A DNA stretch of 64,000 nucleotides, taken from NCBI GenBank assembly GCA_965214125.1, contig CBDCBA010000032.1, positions 1 to 64,000 of the forward strand. The letters are read 5' to 3'. The DNA comes from CBDCBA01 sp965214125 (GTDB taxonomy: Bacteria; Planctomycetota; Phycisphaerae; Tepidisphaerales; Tepidisphaeraceae). Below are positions 46,688-56,216 of the stretch, piece after piece. Position 1 is the stretch's first letter; the number at the start of each line of letters is the position of its first letter. The notes under the pieces were generated by a model, which was not told the DNA's origin, did not search any database, and saw only the letters and a list, made by a program, of their open reading frames with translations. The translations under genes and the position numbers were made by a program.

Positions 46688-47419
46688 ATGCACCCACACC
46701 ATTGCATCCTCGCGACCGGCGCCGCCTTGGCGTTGCTTGCGACGCCCGTCGCCGCTGACACGTTCGACGCGAGCTTTGTCGAAGCCGAAACGCTCATCAC
46801 GCTCGACTCGGGGCTGACGCCTGAGCCGCTGGAGGTAGGAGCGACCGGCACCGGCGTCCTCGACCTCGGCCTCGGCCTCGCCGGCAGCAATGCGACGACG
46901 GCGGGCCTCGTCTCTTTCGACGGTCTCGTCAACGAAGCGATCCTAATTACGCTCGCGTTCCCGGCTTTGGGGGACGGTACGACGATCACCTTCGACGTAC
47001 CGACCGACACCATCTCCTTCGCCGGCATCGCCGCGGGCGTGACCGACAACCTCGTGACCGGCGGCACGTTCAGCCAAAGTGACGTCGACTTCACCTTCGA
47101 CGGTTTCGTCAGCGGAACGATCGACAACGTCGACGCGGACATCACATTGCCGTTCGAAGCCGATCTCTCGCAGGCCGAGGTGATCGACGGGGCCGGCTTC
47201 ACCGACGCGATGGTCTCAACCGTTGGCGGCATCGCGACCGTCAACCTGCCTCTCGCGTTGGACCTCGAAGTACCGCTGGACATCGACGGCGGCTCCGCCA
47301 CCCTACCGCTCACGATTGGCGGCAACGTGGTGCTGCAAGCAGCGGTTCCCGAGCCCACCTCACTCGTCGCCATCGCGTCGCTGGCCTGTGCATGCCTTCG
47401 CCGCCGACGCAGCGCATAA
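46688..47419 (+). CDS. Secreted PEP-CTERM protein
   Basis: A 243-residue exported protein. It has an N-terminal signal (CILATGAALALLATPVAAD), a beta-rich body, and a C-terminal PEP-CTERM signal VPEPTSLVAIASLACACLRRRR. GGAGAA lies upstream of ATG 46688. It follows the larger PEP-CTERM gene by 48 bases and probably shares its transcript. A sorting enzyme (exosortase) would be needed, but none lies in the window. Confidence 0.75.
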   Translation: MHPHHCILATGAALALLATPVAADTFDASFVEAETLITLDSGLTPEPLEVGATGTGVLDLGLGLAGSNATTAGLVSFDGLVNEAILITLAFPALGDGTTITFDVPTDTISFAGIAAGVTDNLVTGGTFSQSDVDFTFDGFVSGTIDNVDADITLPFEADLSQAEVIDGAGFTDAMVSTVGGIATVNLPLALDLEVPLDIDGGSATLPLTIGGNVVLQAAVPEPTSLVAIASLACACLRRRRSA

Positions 47420-47442
47420 GTCGGCGGTTGCTCTTGCTCCTC

Positions 47443-47473
47443 GGACGCCCACGACCTCTGGTCGTGGGCGTCC
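47443..47473. terminator. Bidirectional terminator between convergent genes
   Basis: A perfect 14-base stem (GGACGCCCACGACC / GGTCGTGGGCGTCC) with a TCT loop. It lies between the PEP-CTERM gene stop and the ATPase gene stop, so it can end both transcripts. Confidence 0.85.
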
Positions 47474-47475
47474 GT

Positions 47476-50400
47476 TTACGCCCGAGGCAGGTCATAAGGC
47501 CGGAACTTCTCCCGCGTCCCCCGCTCCTCGCTTGCGAGCAGCGCCCGGTAGAACCCGAGCCCATTCGCCGCCGGCGAGTCGATCAGGACCGACGAGTCAT
47601 TCGCCCCCATCTGGAAGAGCACGCGGCGATCGAACTCGCGCAGGTCGTCGCGGCTGATACGCCGCTCGATGCTCGCGAGCGTGTCGACGCTGGCGATCAC
47701 GTGGATGCCCACGCTCGGCCCGTCGCGCAGCAGGTTCGACAACGCCCTCGACGGCGACACGCGCTCCGCGACGGCGGGCGCCTCCGCGTCGCCGTCGCCG
47801 AGGATCGAGCCGAACCCGCCGCCGGGCCGGGGGGAGAGGCCAAATGTCTCGTCGTCGCGCGACAGCGTGCGGAAGCGCTGCAGCTCGCGGATGACGACGT
47901 AGACCGCCTGCGACTCGTCGGCCGCGCCGTCGGATCGCCGCTGCAACTCCTCGGCGAGATCGGCCAGCACGTCCGGGGCGGCGCGCGGGTCGACCACGTC
48001 CGCCTCGACGTCCAGGCGGTCGAGGTGCGCCCGCAGAAGTCCCGCGGCGGGCGCATCGGGTGGGCTGCCGTCGAGCACGGCGAAACGCGGCTTACGCTCG
48101 TTTGTGTGCGTAAGACTTATGATCGACGTCGCCAGTATTGCCGAGGCCGACTCTTCCTGCTGGCCAACGATGAGCAGGTTTGCACCACTCTGCCGGCGGA
48201 AGGCCACGTGCGTCGGGGGCTTGATCGCGACGGCTTCACCGAAATACGCCACGTTCGCCCGCGGCGGCTTGCCGGCAACGGCTTCGGCGAGCTCGGCGTT
48301 GTCCTCCAGCCGCGCGGGGGCGTTGCCTTCGAACACCGTTGGCTTCGGCAGGTCGAGGCCGCGCTCGATGGCCGCATCGCGCGCACGGCGCAGGCTCGCT
48401 TCGCGCTCAAGGTCGGGCAGCCACGCGACCTGGAAGGGGCTGTTGTTCTCCACCGCGCCGCCGGCGTCGTTGTAGATCGCCTCGCCCGGCCGGCTCAGCA
48501 GCCGGGCGGCGGCGTTGTTGTCCCCCAGGATCAGCCGGCTGTCCGCCTCGCTGCACTGCAACGCGACGCGCACCGCGATCTGCCCGAACGTCGCCCGCGT
48601 CAGCCCGGCCGCCCCGCCGATCGTCTGGCTGCCGAGGATCGCGTGCATCCCAAAGGCGCGACCCTGGCGGACGAGACGGTCGATCAGCAACGCCGCGTCC
48701 TGCCCAAGCTTGTCGTCCTCGGCGAACAGCTCGTGGAACTCGTCGATCACCAGCAGCACGCGCGGCATCGGCTCGTCCGGTCGGGCGGCGCGGAAGCCGG
48801 CAAGGTCCTGCACGCCCGCCGCGCGGAAGAGGTCGCCGCGCCGGCCAAGCTCCTCGTCGAGCTTCTGCAACACGCTCACGCCGAACTCGCGGTCGCTTTC
48901 GACCGCCACCGCCCGCGCGTGCGGCAGGCGCTGGGTTGCGTACGCCTTGAACTCCACGCCGCGCTTGAAGTCGACGAGGTAGATCTCGAGCTGGTCCGGC
49001 CCGTACCAGAGGGCCAAGTTCGTCACGAGCACGTTCAGCAGCGTGCTCTTGCCGCTGCCCGTCTTGCCCGCCACGAGCGCGTGCTGCGCCACACCGCGAC
49101 CGAGGCGGAACGTCTGCACGCGCGCCGCCCCTGTTCGCCCGACCGGCACCGCGAGGTCGCGGGCGCTGTCGAGTGACCACAGTTCGTCCGGCCCCGGAGC
49201 GATCGGCGCGAACGCCAACTCCACGCGCTTCGCCTCCTTCGCCGCTGCGCCGGCTTTATGCACGAGCTCACTCAATTCCCGATCTTCCGGCGCGGTGGCA
49301 GGCGCGATCGGCAGGCGACCGAACACCTCGTCCTGCCACACATATCGATTCTCTACTTGATCGAACTCAAGCGTATCGCAATGCGCCGCCAGATCGTCAA
49401 GATAGCTCCCCCCCGCCGGGGATTGCCTTGCGCTTGTCCTGCGCCACCAGCACGTGGACACCACACCGCGGTCCACTGGCGGCGATGCTCACGAGGCGGC
49501 GCAGGGCGTCCTCGTTGAAGCCGTTCGGCAGGTCGTTCACGACGACGAATCGGTAGGGTTCGGCCAACTCACCGGCCTGGGCGTTGTAGTCGTCGATCGT
49601 CTCGAACTCGTTGCGCAGGTACTTCTGGATTACCGTCTCCATGTGCTCGGTCAGCTCGGCGAGCCGCTCGGCAATGGCATCGGTCTCGGTCAGCACGCGG
49701 CCGCCGACAAGCTGCTCGTCGTAGTCGGCCAGGTGCATGAAGGCGGCGAACTCGCGCCCGAGGCCGCTGGCGTCGATCATGGTCAGGTGGACGCGGCCCG
49801 GCGGCAGGGTCGTCAGCAGGCCGAGGATCGTGGCGCGCAGCGCTTCGACGGCCGCCGCCTCCCCGGCGCCGCCCTCGTGGCGAAACAGCAGGTTCGCCTC
49901 GCCCGGCAACGACAGGAACGCCGTCGTGTCCGCCGGCTCGAGCGAGAGGCCGTCTCCGTCGGCATCGAGGGCGGCCGGGTCGTAGCGCAGCGTGCCGAAC
50001 GGCACACCGCGCAGCGACTCGGCCTCGCCCAAAATCTGCTCAGATTCCGCCTCCGCCGCGGCCGTCTCGTCGGCAACGGCTTGACGTGTGGCAGCAGCTT
50101 CGGCGACGAGTCGATCGCGCTCGCGCCGCGCCGGGTCGACCTCCGCCGCCTCGCCCGCGTCCGCCTCGGCCACGGCGGCGGCACGTTCGGCGTTGGCGGC
50201 GCCGGTGATCTGGTTGTGCTCGGCGTCGTACTTGTCGCGCTTGGACTGCGCCTTCGCCTCGGCGGCGGCGAGCGTTGCCTTGCGGTCGGCCTCTGCCTTG
50301 GCGAGTTTCGGATCGTGCCCGCCGAAGACGCCCTCGACCTCGGCCGTGTGCGCCGCGTCCGCTTGGGCGATTGCGACGTCGCGCTGCTGCTGCGCCCGCT

Positions 50401-51331
50401 CCGCCGCCGCCGCCAAGGCCGTGCGGGCGGTTGCCGCCTGCTCGCGAAAGCGGCCCGCGCGCGACAGGAATCCGCGGCGCGCGAGGACATAGATCAGCCC
50501 GCCCAACAGCAACGCCGCCACCAAGCCCGCGCCGGCGCCCCAGCCGGCAATCACGGGATCGACGGTGATTTCGGCGGCATCCTTCACGTCCAGCCACACG
50601 GCCACCGCTGCGCCGGCGGCCGCGGCGAGGGCGAGCGCCAGCCACGGCGTGGCGCCCGCGAACAGCTTCGGCGGCAAGAAGCGGGTCGCGCGCCGACCCG
50701 CCGTCGTCGCCGACTCATCCTCCGCCTCGGCATCGGTGGCGTTGCCGGCGTCGGCCGCCGGTTGCGCCTCAGCGTCGGCGGGCAGGGGCATCCAGTAACG
50801 ACGCGATAGCTCCTTCAATTCGACCGCCGTGTCGTCGATCGCCTTGCGGTGCGCGTCGAGCTGGGCGGCGTGCTCGGCGAACTCCTGCTCGGCCCGGCCG
50901 TGTTCGGCGTCGCGAGTGACGCCAGCCAGCCACTCGGCGTCGTTGCGGTCCTTCCAGATCAATTGCGTTCGCCGCTTGTGCTGCGTCGCGACCGACTTCC
51001 GGGCGGCCTGCATCTCCTTGTCGAGCCGCGCGCCGCGTTCGTCGCGATGGGCATCGGCCTCGGCGACCACGCGATCGCGCGCGGCCGTGGCGGCATCGCG
51101 CACTTTGTCGAACCGTGCCTTGGCCGCGGCCTCGATCCTGGCGATGTCGCGGTTGGCGTCGCGCGTGGCCTCGGCGAGCGCGGCGGCGGCGGCACGATCA
51201 CGCTGGGGTTGAGTGGCGGCAAGGTCGATCAGCCGCGCGAGCAGACGGCGCTGGCGCCGGCGCGGCGGCTCGGGCACGGCGGGCGACTCGGAGGCATGGG
51301 CAGCACTTGGGGCGGGCGGAGACGACGTCAC
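47476..51331 (-). CDS. FtsK/EccC-like three-domain ATPase with N-terminal membrane anchor, frameshifted
   Basis: A protein of about 1,285 residues once one frameshift is corrected. GTG 51331 starts a charged coiled coil. Two membrane helices follow (LALALAAAAGAAVAVWL near 240 and GLVAALLLGGLIYVLA near 270), then a second coiled coil. Domain 1 (about 460-640) has a degenerate P-loop (RHEGGAGEAAAV) and a Walker-B-like RFVVVNDLP. Domain 2 has an intact Walker A GKTGSGKST near residue 754 and Walker B RVLLVIDEFHELF. Domain 3 has a degenerate P-loop (VGQQEESASAILA) and AVYVVIRELQRF. This layout resembles EccC/EssC of type VII secretion more than DNA-pumping FtsK. A run of seven C (49408-49414) breaks the frame between domains 1 and 2; six would join IPGGG to SYLDDLAAHC. 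Confidence 0.82.
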
Positions 51332-51382
51332 GGCGAGCCACCATACCGCGTTTCCCGCCGCGCGGCCGCTATCCTGAAGGCC

Positions 51383-52156
51383 ATGAGCGACGCTCCCGAC
51401 GCCTCCGATGCCGACTTCACCTACGCCGACGTGGCCGGCATGCTCGACCACGCGGTGCTCGTGCCGAACCTGACCGATGCCGACCTCGCCGCCGGCTGCC
51501 GCCTGGCGATCGCCTATGAGGTCGCGAGCGCGTGCGTGATGCCCTACTACGTCGGCCGCTGCGCCGAGCAGTTCGCCGGCACGCCGCAGATTCCCTGCTG
51601 CGTGATCGGCTTCCCGCACGGCAACGCTCTGACCGCCGCGAAGGTGGCCGAGGCGACCGAGGCGACGCGGCTGGGCGCGCGCGAGCTCGACATGGTGAGC
51701 AACATTTCCAAGGTCAAGAGCGGCGACTGGCAGTACGTGCGCGACGACATCGCCGCCGTCGTCGAGGCCGGCCACGCGGGCGGGGCGAAGGTGAAGGTGA
51801 TCTTCGAGACGTGTTACCTGGAGGATGACGAAAAGCGGCGTTTGTGCGACATCTGCGGCGAGGTCGGGGCCGACTGGGTCAAGACCAGCACCGGCTTTGG
51901 CAACCCGCCCCAGGGCCGCTCGGCGGGGGCGACGGATCACGACCTGAAGCTCATGCGCGCGGCCGCGCCGGCGCACGTGCAGGTGAAGGCCAGCGGCGGC
52001 ATCCGCGACCTCGACGGGCTGCTCCGCGTGCGGGCGATCGGCTGCACGCGGGTCGGCGCCAGCGCGACGAAGGCCATCTGCGACGAGGCGCGGCGGCGCC
52101 TGCGGCTCGAGCCGATCACGGTCGACGCCAACCGCGACGGCGGAACGCAATACTGA
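51383..52156 (+). CDS. deoC: Deoxyribose-phosphate aldolase
   Basis: A 257-residue class I aldolase that splits 2-deoxyribose 5-phosphate to acetaldehyde and glyceraldehyde 3-phosphate. The Schiff-base Lys is in WVKTSTGFG. Other signatures are DMVSNISKVKSGDW and VKASGGIRD. It is divergent from the ATPase gene across 51 bases. ATG 51383 is the start. Its TGA stop lies in a short duplication shared with the next intergenic region. Confidence 0.93.
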   Translation: MSDAPDASDADFTYADVAGMLDHAVLVPNLTDADLAAGCRLAIAYEVASACVMPYYVGRCAEQFAGTPQIPCCVIGFPHGNALTAAKVAEATEATRLGARELDMVSNISKVKSGDWQYVRDDIAAVVEAGHAGGAKVKVIFETCYLEDDEKRRLCDICGEVGADWVKTSTGFGNPPQGRSAGATDHDLKLMRAAAPAHVQVKASGGIRDLDGLLRVRAIGCTRVGASATKAICDEARRRLRLEPITVDANRDGGTQY

Positions 52157-52181
52157 TCCATCCGGAACCTGATCCATCCGG
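52153..52181. repeat. Short tandem duplication across a stop codon
   Basis: The 13-base word CTGATCCATCCGG occurs at 52153-52165 and 52169-52181. The first copy includes the TGA stop of deoC. Confidence 0.85.
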
Positions 52182-52195
52182 CCGATAAGGCTGGT

Positions 52196-53287
52196 ATGGC
52201 TGACGATCCGAAGCCGCCGGCGACGCTGTCCGCGGTCGCGAGTCCGGGAACCGACGGCGTGGACATGCTCCGCACGGCCTGCCTGCTGATCCTGGCGGGC
52301 CTGGCGATCCTGGCCGGCATGTACCTGCTGGCGGACGTGCTCGTGCCGTTCGTGCTGGCGATCTTCCTGGCGCTGCTGTTGAATCCGCTGATCGACGTGC
52401 AGGTGCGCCGCATGAAGTGGCCCCGACCCGTGGCCGTGGGGTTCACGTTCCTGGTGGGCGCCCTGGTGCTGGCGGCAATCGTGACGGCCCTGGTGCCGAC
52501 GGCGATCGGGGCGGTCGGGCGCGTGCAGTCGAACGAGTGGGGCCTCGAGCAACTTGGCACGTGGGTGGCCGACAAGCTGCCGGGGAACTTCACCGGTGCG
52601 GAGCGGGCCGAGCTGTCGCTGCAGATCGAGAAGGGCCTGCCGCGCCAGATCGCCGCGTGGCTGCTGCCGGCCGGGGGCGAGGCGATGCGGCTGCTCGGCA
52701 GCGCGGGGCTGGTGCTGGTCTTTTTGCTCTTCCTCCTCGCCGGCCGCGGAGATCGGCCGGTGCCGCCGGAGTCGATGCGCGGGCAGGTCGAGCAGCGGAT
52801 CCAAGGCTACCTAGCCGTGACCGTCCTCATCAGCGCGGCGACGGGCCTGCTCGTCGGGCTGACGCTGTGGATGCTCGACGTGCGCTTCGCGTGGCTGTTC
52901 GGGGCGTTGGCCTTCGTGCTGAACTTCATCCCCACCGTCGGATCGGCCGTCGCGACGCTGCTGCCGATGCCGCTGGTGCTGTTCGACCCGACCATACCCC
53001 TGTGGGCGAAGGCAGCAGTCTTCCTAATTCCGGCGGCAATTCAGTTCGCCCTCGGCAACGTGCTGGCGCCCAAGCTCCTGGGCGACCGCCTCCAACTCTC
53101 GCCGGTGGCGGTGATGCTCGGGCTGATTCTCTTCGGCGCCATTTGGGGCCTGCCGGGGATGGTCCTGAGCACGCCGCTGCTGGCGACGTTGAAAATCGCG
53201 TTCGAGCGGGTCCCGCTGCTGACCCCGATCGCCGACGCCCTCGCAGGACGAAGTCTAACGCCCACCAAACAAGCTACGACATCATGA
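52196..53287 (+). CDS. AI-2E family (PerM/TqsA) membrane transporter
   Basis: A 363-residue protein with about seven membrane helices and the family signature in the second half (FALVLNFIPTVGSAVATLLP-like: AFVLNFIPTVGSAVATLL, then LAPKLLGDRLQLSPVAVMLGLILFGAIWGLPGMV). Members export small signals or work as ion antiporters; the substrate is not evident. It follows deoC by 39 bases on the same strand. Confidence 0.87.
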   Translation: MADDPKPPATLSAVASPGTDGVDMLRTACLLILAGLAILAGMYLLADVLVPFVLAIFLALLLNPLIDVQVRRMKWPRPVAVGFTFLVGALVLAAIVTALVPTAIGAVGRVQSNEWGLEQLGTWVADKLPGNFTGAERAELSLQIEKGLPRQIAAWLLPAGGEAMRLLGSAGLVLVFLLFLLAGRGDRPVPPESMRGQVEQRIQGYLAVTVLISAATGLLVGLTLWMLDVRFAWLFGALAFVLNFIPTVGSAVATLLPMPLVLFDPTIPLWAKAAVFLIPAAIQFALGNVLAPKLLGDRLQLSPVAVMLGLILFGAIWGLPGMVLSTPLLATLKIAFERVPLLTPIADALAGRSLTPTKQATTS

Positions 53288-53383
53288 CGCCCTAACACGG
53301 TACGCATCAGCCACGACGTCTTGTCGCGCCGGCGCGTTTTGCGCGGGGTGGCGTGCCGCCGCGCGGTAGAAGCCTTGCCCCAG

Positions 53384-53408
53384 GCCACCACCCGTTGTGG
53401 GTGCTGGC
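53384..53408. repeat. Single palindromic arm
   Basis: GCCACCACCC pairs with GGGTGCTGGC (one mismatch) across a GTTGT loop. It lies in the leader of the winged-helix gene and resembles an isolated REP-like arm. Confidence 0.6.
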
Positions 53409-53439
53409 TCCCGCGAAGCCGAGATGCTGTGAGGCGACC

Positions 53440-54564
53440 TTGACGCGACCGCTTGCCACCGCCGAACGCCACCTGCACCGGATCGAGGTCGATACGGAGT
53501 CGGAGGCCGTCCACGTCACGGTCGGCGAAGAGGGTCGCGCGGGGTCACCCGGCTACGTGGCCGGCGGGTTCGGCAAGTTCTTCAACCGCATTATCGACAA
53601 CGGCATCTGGGCCGAACTGCCGGATGCGGCGCGAACGGTCTACCTGCCGCTCGTGCGCCTCGCCGACGGGCGCGGCCCCTTCCGGGTGCGGGCGGGCTTG
53701 GCGGCGCTGATGAAGCTGTCGGGGCTGAGCCGGTCGAGTGTCAAGCGGGGGCTCAAGGCCCTTCAGGACCACCGGCTGATCGTCGTCGTCGAGGCCGGGG
53801 GCGTCGGGGCGGACAACGTCAACCGGGCCAACTGCTACGAATTGGTCGTCCCGGAACCGCGTGACGATGCCGCCCCACGGCCGCAAAAGGCACAGGGGCC
53901 GGTCCAGCGGCGGACCCCCTCCCGGTCCACGCCCGAACCCGCCCCCCGTTCACCCGCGAACCGGCCGTCGGTTCAGGCAAAGGCCGAACCGGGGTCCGGG
54001 CGCGGCCCCCAATCTAAGAAGATTTCCAAGACCTCCCCTCCCAGACCGGGCGGGGGGAGTTTGCAGGAGCAGGCCGAGCCGGAGGCAGATCGGCTGGTGG
54101 CGTCGCTGGGCATCTGGGGCGTGCCCGTGGCCGAGGCGGCGACGTGGCTGGCCGAGCACGGTTCGGTCGCGGTCGAACGAGCCTTGGCCGATGCCCGGCG
54201 CATGCACGCCCGCGGCGAGTTGCGTTCGGCGGCGGGCTACTTGCGGTGGTCGCTGGCGGAGCGGGCGCAGGCACCGGCCCCGCCGCCGTCCGGCGAGGCG
54301 GTGTGGCAGCGGCGCGAGGTCGAACGTCGCCGCACCGAGGAGGCAACCGCCGCCGGCGCACTCGATGCGGATGACGCCCTGCTCGATCGCCTGGAGGACG
54401 ACGAGCTCGCCGTCCTTGCCGACGCGGTACTCGCCAACGCCGCGGAGCAGCCGGGAATCGTGCGGCTGCTCACGCTCAAGCCACCGCGGCAAAGCCGGCT
54501 GATGCGTGCCGAAATCGTCAAGCTCCTGCGCGACGGCGGGTTGGTGGACGCAACCGAGGCGTGA
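53440..54564 (+). CDS. Winged-helix DNA-binding protein with disordered linker
   Basis: A protein of about 374 residues. Residues about 30-130 form a helix-turn-helix/winged-helix region (YLPLVRLADGRGPFRVRAGLAALMKLSGLSRSSVKRGLKALQDHRLIVVVE), quoted here only as a landmark in parts: LAALMKLSGLSRSSVKRGL is the recognition helix area. A Pro/Arg-rich linker of about 80 residues follows, then a helical C-terminal domain. The pattern recalls replication-initiator or DnaD-like proteins, but no replication origin is visible. The start is uncertain: TTG 53440 has GAGG five bases upstream; GTG 53353 would pass through a palindromic arm. Confidence 0.6.
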   Translation: MTRPLATAERHLHRIEVDTESEAVHVTVGEEGRAGSPGYVAGGFGKFFNRIIDNGIWAELPDAARTVYLPLVRLADGRGPFRVRAGLAALMKLSGLSRSSVKRGLKALQDHRLIVVVEAGGVGADNVNRANCYELVVPEPRDDAAPRPQKAQGPVQRRTPSRSTPEPAPRSPANRPSVQAKAEPGSGRGPQSKKISKTSPPRPGGGSLQEQAEPEADRLVASLGIWGVPVAEAATWLAEHGSVAVERALADARRMHARGELRSAAGYLRWSLAERAQAPAPPPSGEAVWQRREVERRRTEEATAAGALDADDALLDRLEDDELAVLADAVLANAAEQPGIVRLLTLKPPRQSRLMRAEIVKLLRDGGLVDATEA

Positions 54565-54578
54565 CGCTCCCAGCTCGG

Positions 54579-55511
54579 TTACGAGGCATCCGTCTCGTCG
54601 AGCACCTCGACGGCAACGGCGAGGGACTCCTTCACGCGCTCGCCGTAGAGCGTGCCTTGGATCGGCGCCGTGTCGCGCCAGAAGCGGCCGTAGCCGAGGC
54701 GGACGTGGTCGAGGCGCGGCAGCACGCCGTTGGTGGGGTCAAAGCCTTTCCACCCGAGGCTGGGCAGGTAGAGTTGCACCCAGGCGTGCGTCGCATCGCT
54801 GGGCGCGCGCGACGCGGAGGGCTGGTCCTGTTTTTCGGCGTTGCCGGTGTAGAGGTAGCCGCAGACGTACCGGGCCGGCACGCGGATGAGGCGGGCGAGC
54901 GTGATGAATAAGCCGGCAAAGTCCTGGCAAACGCCCTTCTTCGTGCTGAAGACCTCGTACGGCGTTGTCGCGACACTCGTGCTGCCGGGCACGTACTCGT
55001 ACTTCTTGAAGAGTGTCAGGTTGATCGAGAAGAGGGTTTCGAGCAGGTCCCCGTTGTTCTGCTCGACCACGCTCATCACGTACTCGAAGAGCTCGTCGAG
55101 TTGCGTGTCGGGCAGCTCCTCGCTTTGGAGGTACTGGCTCAGCGCCATGCGTTCGCGCGGCATCCAGTTCAGCGGAATCTTCGGCCGCTGCCAGTTGGGG
55201 GCGTAGGCGAAGGGGTTGTGGTCCTGGAGTTCGACCACGCTCTCGGCGATCACGCTCAGCGCGCGGTAAGGCTGTTCGACGTCGAAGCGCGACGACTCGT
55301 TGCCAAAGGCGTCCTCGAACTCGACCGGCTCCACGCCCGCGACGGCGTCGGCCGGGTCGCTCTCGACGCGCACCTCGTGCGAGAGAAGCGTTTGCCGACG
55401 GTCGTGGATCGGCCGCAGGCGCGCGAGGTGGCGCGAGTGGTCGACGAGCTGGTCGTACTGGTAACTGGTGCGGTGGCGAACGCGCAGGCGCCGGCGGTTG
55501 GGCATTGTCAT
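54579..55511 (-). CDS. Transglutaminase-like protease-fold protein
   Basis: A 310-residue protein with a bacterial transglutaminase N-terminal beta domain (RVRHRTSYQYDQLVDHSRHLARLRP) and a catalytic papain-like core. The catalytic Cys is in TKKGVCQDFAGL, His in DATHAWVQLYLP and Asp in GWKGFDPTNG. It is of the COG1305 type that neighbours alpha-E and circularly permuted ATP-grasp genes in many bacteria, as it does here about 2.3 kb away. It probably cleaves or forms peptide-like amide bonds. Confidence 0.87.
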   Translation of the reverse strand: MTMPNRRRLRVRHRTSYQYDQLVDHSRHLARLRPIHDRRQTLLSHEVRVESDPADAVAGVEPVEFEDAFGNESSRFDVEQPYRALSVIAESVVELQDHNPFAYAPNWQRPKIPLNWMPRERMALSQYLQSEELPDTQLDELFEYVMSVVEQNNGDLLETLFSINLTLFKKYEYVPGSTSVATTPYEVFSTKKGVCQDFAGLFITLARLIRVPARYVCGYLYTGNAEKQDQPSASRAPSDATHAWVQLYLPSLGWKGFDPTNGVLPRLDHVRLGYGRFWRDTAPIQGTLYGERVKESLAVAVEVLDETDAS

Positions 55512-55660
55512 GCCGAGCCTATGCGCTGCGGCGCGTGGCGGGAAGAAGCGAATCCCGCGGCGGGTCCCGCCTCGACCCGACCAGCGTTGCGTTGCAAGGC
55601 GGTTTGGGAGCGGGTTGAATGGGTCCGTCCAATTTCTCCTTTACCTCCCGGAGTCCCACT

Positions 55661-56047
55661 ATGCCCAACCGCCCCGTCGTCTGGTTCGAGATCTACGTGA
55701 GCGATTTGCCCCGCGCCAAGGGGTTCTACGAGTCGGTACTCGGCTGCACGCTCGAGTCGATCCAAGCCCCGGACACCGAGGGGCCGTCGCTGGAGATGTG
55801 GTCGTTCCCGGCCGACATGCACGCGCCCGGCTGCGGCGGAGCGCTGGTGAAGATGGAGGGCGTCTCGCCCGGCGGGGGCGGGACGCTGGTCTACTTCCAG
55901 TGCGACGACTGCGCCATTGAGGTCGCCCGCGTCGAGGCCAGCGGCGGCAAGCTCGAGCGGCCCAAGACCGCCATCGGCGACTACGGCCACATGGCCCTGG
56001 CCGTCGACACCGAGGGAAACATGATCGGGCTGCACTCGATGAAGTAA
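55661..56047 (+). CDS. VOC/glyoxalase-family protein
   Basis: A 128-residue small beta-alpha-beta protein of the vicinal oxygen chelate superfamily. It has VVWFEIYVSDLPRAKGFYESVLG at the N-terminus and a second module ending GDYGHMALAVDTEGNMIGLHS. GGAG lies seven bases before ATG 55661. It is divergent from the transglutaminase gene. The substrate cannot be told from sequence. Confidence 0.83.
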   Translation: MPNRPVVWFEIYVSDLPRAKGFYESVLGCTLESIQAPDTEGPSLEMWSFPADMHAPGCGGALVKMEGVSPGGGGTLVYFQCDDCAIEVARVEASGGKLERPKTAIGDYGHMALAVDTEGNMIGLHSMK

Positions 56048-56091
56048 CGCCGCGGCTTGAAATCACGCGGCGCGTCACCGTCCTCTTGTAC

Positions 56092-56167
56092 CCCCGACGC
56101 CGGAGCGGCAGCTCCGGGTTCAGTTCGAACGTCGGCAGAACCCGGAGCTGCCGCTCCGGCGTCGGGG
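56092..56167. repeat. REPIN-like inverted repeat
   Basis: Perfect 30-base arms at 56092-56121 and 56138-56167, the longest of this class in the window. Each arm has an inner stem CCGGAGC/GCTCCGG with loop GGCA. It lies between the VOC gene and the beta-helix gene. Confidence 0.92.
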
Positions 56168-56216
56168 AGATCCAGAGCAACCATCGGGCGCGGGAAGATT
56201 CGGTTAACCTGCGGGA

